64,000 nucleotides of DNA from assembly GCA_019925105.1 (NCBI GenBank), contig JAHGAU010000009.1, forward strand, positions 186,001 to 250,000. The letters run 5' to 3'. The notes beneath the pieces are model-generated. The model had not been told where the DNA came from. It did no database searches and saw only the letters and a list, made by a program, of their open reading frames with translations. The position numbers and the translations under genes are program-made. Below, piece by piece: positions 59,599 to 64,000 of the stretch (positions are counted from its first letter, which is position 1; the number at the start of each line of letters is the position of its first letter). This DNA is from Niebla homalea (Eukaryota > Ascomycota > Lecanoromycetes > Lecanorales > Ramalinaceae).

Positions 59599-61178
59599 CG
59601 ACCAAGTTCGTTTCTGCCACAGTTGAATGTGATACCAGAATGAGGACACACGGTATGAAAAAAGATATCTTCAAGAGCCTTATGATGTCCGGGAGATCTA
59701 AAATAGTGATGGGACTAGTATCCGGACAAGCGAGAGCAATGTGCGACCGGCACGAGGGATATTAGCAGACGATCGAGTCAGGCATCTAGTGTGAACAAAA
59801 GCATGACGGAATTTTAGAACCGGACGGGGTTCATGGTCTCCGTTGGTGGCTTGGAGATTTGAGCTGACCAGGCCGGAAAGCCTAGAGATTGGCGAAGAAA
59901 GCGAAAAATCTCACTGGGCCATCGCACGCACTGGTGGTAACTTTCTTCACGGCAACTGCATGTACCCGTCGGAAAGAAACGGTGTTCACATGACAAGGAT
60001 GCTATCACTTTACTCCATTAATGGTGGGTGACGTGCAAGAAAGCTTTCCCTTGACGCCAGGGGACGTGACGATCCCTTCGTCCAAAGACAAGGCATTGGC
60101 TAAAATTTGACGCAGCGCAAATAGCGTGACGGGAAATGAGTCCTTGAGAGGATGCTTGTCAGAGACCGCCCAAGCTCGCAACCTGTACTCTTCGACTTTA
60201 GACTTTGTGATACACAGACAGGCATCTGCCGACCTCATGCTGAGAATATATCAGTTATCGGTGTGTAGATTCGAGAACTAATTGACACAATGTTTGGCTG
60301 TTTAGGCTTTGACCATCAGCTCCTTTGGCCTAGCCGTGGCAGAGTCAGACAGATCGTTGGCTTAGCGCGCCGTGTTGGTACGGAGACCTTGCTCACGGCC
60401 AACCTTCTCCCGCGGCTGGGTGTGGAAGTGGTCACAGGGTTTTCCCTGGGGGCAACAGCGTCGACATCGATTTGTAGACTTGGTGAGCTGCGAATTTTCC
60501 TTTCGCCGAGGGGACGACATAACCCCCGTGAATCCTGCTGTCGCACCGGCTTTGTAAAACACCCTCCTTTATGAATGAGGCTTCATCTTTTGTAAATCAC
60601 CACGCTATCGTTGGTTCGTCTGCATATGCAACCGACTTATGAATAAGCCATGTAATATATGCGCAGGATACCTGATCAATCGTAGCTCGTCACCCCCTTG
60701 GTGTAATAACTAAGGTCCCCCTTAGAGCCACCTTGTGATGCGACAGCTCCGCTTTCTGATCAACTCTACTTTTACATCTATCGATCATTAACAACACCAC
60801 TTCTCATCACTTACATTGTCGCTTTGAGTTGCTCTCCGTCGCAAGGTTTCAGTGAGGCTGTACACGGAAAAGCGGTTTACAGTAGTAAGGATAGCGAGGT
60901 CCTGCAAGGACGGCGGTGCGGCCATACGGCGGTGGGGCTTGCGGCGTTGGGTGTGGAATGCGGCAAGGAGTATGTAGCTGTTAAGAGCAGCGAGTTGGTA
61001 TTTGCAGATTGTGTATGGCTTCATAGATAAGACGTCTCATTCATGAATGAGAGCACGTTCATGACTGACGATTGACGATTCGCAAATGAGGCGTTAGAGT
61101 TTCGAAAATGAGCCGTCTTTACAAATCCGGTGTGACACCTGTCATGTCGCAACCTTGAATGTTGCGAAGAGGATGATC
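59599..61178. other. Intergenic up to the transposon
   Basis: It contains the promoter side of paralogue B. The overlapping frames at 60290-60574 lie on opposite strands and carry no domain. I see nothing else. Confidence 0.45.
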
Positions 61179-61186
61179 TTAATTAT

Positions 61187-61551
61187 GGGTCCGGCTACAC
61201 GTACACCCTGTTTGACTGCATGTACACCCTTTTTTTGCGGGTATATTGAGTAATTTCAGTCGTATTTCTCAGTATAGCGGAAGAACTTGGGAGCATTAAA
61301 TCACAGCAAAGAGCACATTAACTAGGTTATATAGGTAGTTCTGGAGGTAGTAGATAGATAGATGAGGACCGCGATAAGAGCAAAAGCGGGCATCAGGCGT
61401 CTTTTTAGGTGCAGGGAGGTCTTGCTTAGCCCTCGAGTTCTCCACCCAAATCACGGTGTTTTTGGGCCTGTTGCGGTAGGGGCATACGCGCATCGGGCGT
61501 CGCATCATAGTAAAGGGCTTTCTGAAGGGCTTGCTGAAGGGTTTACTAAGG

Positions 61552-61606
<55 letters not shown>

Positions 61607-61873
61607 CGGAGAGAGCTGTCTGAAACATCTCTCATGCCACTAAGTGGAGGTGCCCATGATGGTAATAGGTAATATATGTGGTATGTATAAAGACGCGGGG
61701 GACGCGCTGCTTGGACTTCACGAAAATGTTGTCGCATTGTACTGAGAAGTACGGCAGGTATATCTATATGTCCGCGCAGAAAATCGTCCCTTATACCTTA
61801 TTAGGAAGGGTATACAGGCAGACAAAGTGACGGTGTATAGGCAGACAATAAGGGTGTACGTGTAGTCAGGCCC
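61187..61873. mobile_element. Non-autonomous DNA transposon (MITE-like), probable hAT type, with 8-bp target duplication
   Basis: A 23-bp terminal inverted repeat sits at 61187-61209 and, reversed, at 61851-61873. The two differ at three positions and share the core CTACACGTACACCCT. The element is flanked on both sides by TTAATTAT (61179-61186 and 61874-61881), a perfect 8-bp target-site duplication. Subterminal copies of GTACACCCT/TATACCC-like motifs lie near both ends, as expected for transposase binding sites. The interior (687 bp in total) encodes no transposase. It contains a GGGTGA hexamer array and a segment related to 11500-11592. An 8-bp duplication points to the hAT superfamily, although P-like elements also make 8 bp. 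Confidence 0.85.
61549..61602. repeat. GGGTGA hexanucleotide array, about 9 copies
   Basis: Perfect tandem GGGTGA units lie inside the inverted-repeat element, preceded by degenerate GAAGGGCTT-type units. The array keeps frames open on both strands (His-Pro or Gly-Glu dipeptides), which are not genes. Confidence 0.93.
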
Positions 61874-61881
61874 TTAATTAT

Positions 61882-64000
61882 TGCTCCCGGTTCGCAAGTC
61901 GGCTGCAAAGTCTTGGCTGCTTTCGGCCGTTTCAATTCCACATCCAGTTTGTAGAGCGGAGATCCCTGACAGATTCGGAATTCTTGTGATGAGATAGGTA
62001 ATTTTTCGTTTCCAGAGACAAATGAATCGGACAGAAGGCTGTTGATCTTGAATCTGCATTACTTGTAACGCTGAACCGTTCCAGCAGAGAATCGCTCACG
62101 AGCTTACTCAGTCCTGGAGAATTAACTTTCTCTCGAGGCTCGCACGGTCAGATCACAGTGACATTACCGCATTCGAATTTATGCTCTTCCTTCTCGCAAT
62201 CGGAGACCCAGAAGCCGAGCGGACTTGCTCATTGGCTGAAGCTCAAGAAAAGTTGTGAAAACCTGAGCGTTCCGATTATCTTCAGGCGCGATGCCCTTTT
62301 TCAACTGGCTTTTGCAATTCGAGCCAACCACTATCGCAAGCTTAGGGCTGCGCCTTGGCGCTAGGCCCAAGAGAGCTCGAGATGCATTATGAGTGTCGTA
62401 AAGTCTGTGTGCGACGTATTTCCCGTATTTGCAAAACCATCTTGTTTGAAAGTTCAATCATTGTAAAGCCCGAATCGAAGTCCAGCTCTTCTTGGCGAGC
62501 TGGGGGCCAGGTATGGGCAAAGCAGTGCCTAAGAGGGCGACCGTAGATGCTGGGATCCTCTTCAAGTCAGAAGGGTGGAGAAGCCTTGAATGTTCTTAAT
62601 GAGGAGACGCGCATGGAGTGAGCATTCGTGTGGCTTTGTATCCATGTCTGCCCAGTTGCTGTTGTACAATTTTGCTGCCTTCGCCGATCCGTGCTGCTCC
62701 TGTTGTTCAGCACTTCCCACATGTATTTAGCGCGAGAGGAGCAGTGTCTCTCATGGTCCAAACCGGTCAATAAAGGGATGATCCCAGCAGCACGACGCGT
62801 TCACGGCAGCTGAGTTTGAATCTTTTCGAAAGAAACTGGTAGCAATATGCCCACCCGTGTTCTGGTGCCTGTCTAATCGCAGTGTCTCTCCCTTTCATAA
62901 ATTGCTCACATCTCCACTTTCTCTTCCTTCTGAACCGTTTGACGTTACATCTGCCTGGGCGTAGGCAGGTTATCTTGTCCCTTCTTGTACGGACGCACGC
63001 GTAGCGTGAGACGGCGTGATCATTGGGATTCATGTTGTAGAGCTGGCCCAAGGGGGATGTTGTATTTGAAAGAGCTTTTGGGCAGCAGGGAAAGATCCTA
63101 TGTCTGGTCTTGACTCATCGTTGACCATCGCTCTCACAATGACGGAAAGACTGGGAGTTATGCAGAGTGGATAAGCCAGAATAGGATGGCTTAGTGGAGG
63201 TCTCGTTTATCCATCGAAGCTGTGGGAATCTCACTGCAGGCAGCAAGGCATTGCAGCGAGCACAATGTGGAGGATTGCGGTTCCGTCGCGGTTCCGAATT
63301 TTGACCTCTTCGAGGGAAACGTACTTTCATTACCCGGCCTCCTCATGTATGAGAGATCCTTTTCCGAAGTGATATGCAAGCAATCCATGAAACGAGTCAA
63401 GGGAGAGCGGAGTCTCTGGCGTGTTCAAGGAACAGGAGTCAGTCATCTTTTTCTTGCTGTTAAGACTGGGGGGCAAATCAAGGATGCCTAAGCAGCTCTG
63501 ATTGGTGGATCTTTTAGCCGCTGCTTAGTTCATTTTATATGCAGCACCAATGCTAGGCTCGGGGCGCCCTCCACAACCCATGCAAGCGACCAACGGCCAT
63601 TTTTGGTGCCATCCAATAGCGTAGTCGAATGACGCTTAGTGAAGGCACCTAGCAGTCCTGAGTCATAGACCTCACCATCCGTTTGCCAGCCAAGTGATAA
63701 GTAGCGCTCCGATTACCTATCATATGCATGGCGCTTTTTATATGGTCGACTATTCTCCTGCATTCGTATCTCGATATATTCCAAGTAGATCATGACGTCT
63801 TACACACCTTCTCTTGCCACCGCAGCTTCCCGCAGATTTCCTGCTTTGGACGTTTGCATGAGAAACCAGGCTCGGCCTTGAACGCTCCGCTTGTTTCGAG
63901 AGTTATTTGCGATGAGATGCTTTGGTCTCTAGCTCACACTATCTGTATACTGCTAGGAAACGTAATGCTCTGTTGGTGAATAGCTCTTGCGTCGGAACAG
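61882..64000. other. Window end, no supported gene
   Basis: The plus-strand frame ending at 63491 (from 63222, contains VAVPNFDLFEGNVLSLPG) has coding-like composition over about 90 codons but no recognised domain and no clear start. The other frames are short and overlap on both strands. Confidence 0.35.

Noticed and set aside
61549..61602. GGGTGA array as a telomere remnant
   Set aside because: The unit is not TTAGGG, the array is short and it lies wholly inside the inverted-repeat element.
1..64000. CRISPR arrays, rRNA genes, bacterial mobile elements or a biosynthetic gene cluster
   Set aside because: No direct-repeat/spacer arrays, no rRNA sequence, and no adjacent polyketide, peptide or terpene synthase genes are present.

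Overview
The window is nuclear DNA of a filamentous ascomycete (Pezizomycotina; Dothideomycetes is my best guess, by inference only). The evidence is short GT-AG introns of about 45-185 nt in most genes, often with a CTAAC/CTGAC-type branch site, monocistronic genes on both strands, two fungal Zn2Cys6 transcription factors, a GH76 mannanase, and an intron-containing tRNA-Leu(CAG). There are no bacterial operons, CRISPR arrays or rRNA genes.

Layout. 0-8.2 kb: a spliced secreted protein of unknown family (minus), tRNA-Leu, a secreted GH76 enzyme, the four-exon ribosomal protein uL14/RPL23 gene (minus) and a small basic protein with a TATA box. 8.7-27 kb: a gene-poor, decayed region. It holds a pseudogene fragment of a conserved fungal protein, a 21-bp minisatellite, diverged roughly 100-bp repeats, scattered coding-like remnants, and two short spliced orphan genes (21.4 and 24.9 kb) that share an arginine/serine-rich motif. 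27.5-48 kb: the gene-dense core. It holds a Leu3-like Zn2Cys6 factor, a large protein with two cyclic-nucleotide-binding domains plus F-box plus leucine-rich repeats (minus), a second Zn2Cys6 factor, a mitochondrial GHITM/Bax-inhibitor-like membrane protein, an M28B glutamate-carboxypeptidase-like membrane peptidase, the peroxisomal RING ligase PEX2 (with an apparent 3' frameshift), and a single-pass membrane protein that converges on PEX2. 48-55 kb: sparse, with a long pyrimidine-rich tract. 55.4-59.6 kb: two same-strand paralogous genes of an unrecognised family with the same four-exon, all phase-2 architecture. 61.2-61.9 kb: a 687-bp element with 23-bp terminal inverted repeats and a perfect 8-bp target duplication, which looks like a non-autonomous hAT-type DNA transposon.

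The genes do not form one pathway. The core is a housekeeping and regulatory set (translation, peroxisome biogenesis, mitochondrial membrane, vacuolar or surface peptidase, transcription control). The most interesting undescribed items are the tandem paralogue pair at 55-60 kb, the new transposon at 61 kb with a relative of its interior at 11.5 kb, and the orphan pair in the decayed region. All splice models were worked out by eye from splice consensus and reading-frame continuity. None is confirmed by transcripts.
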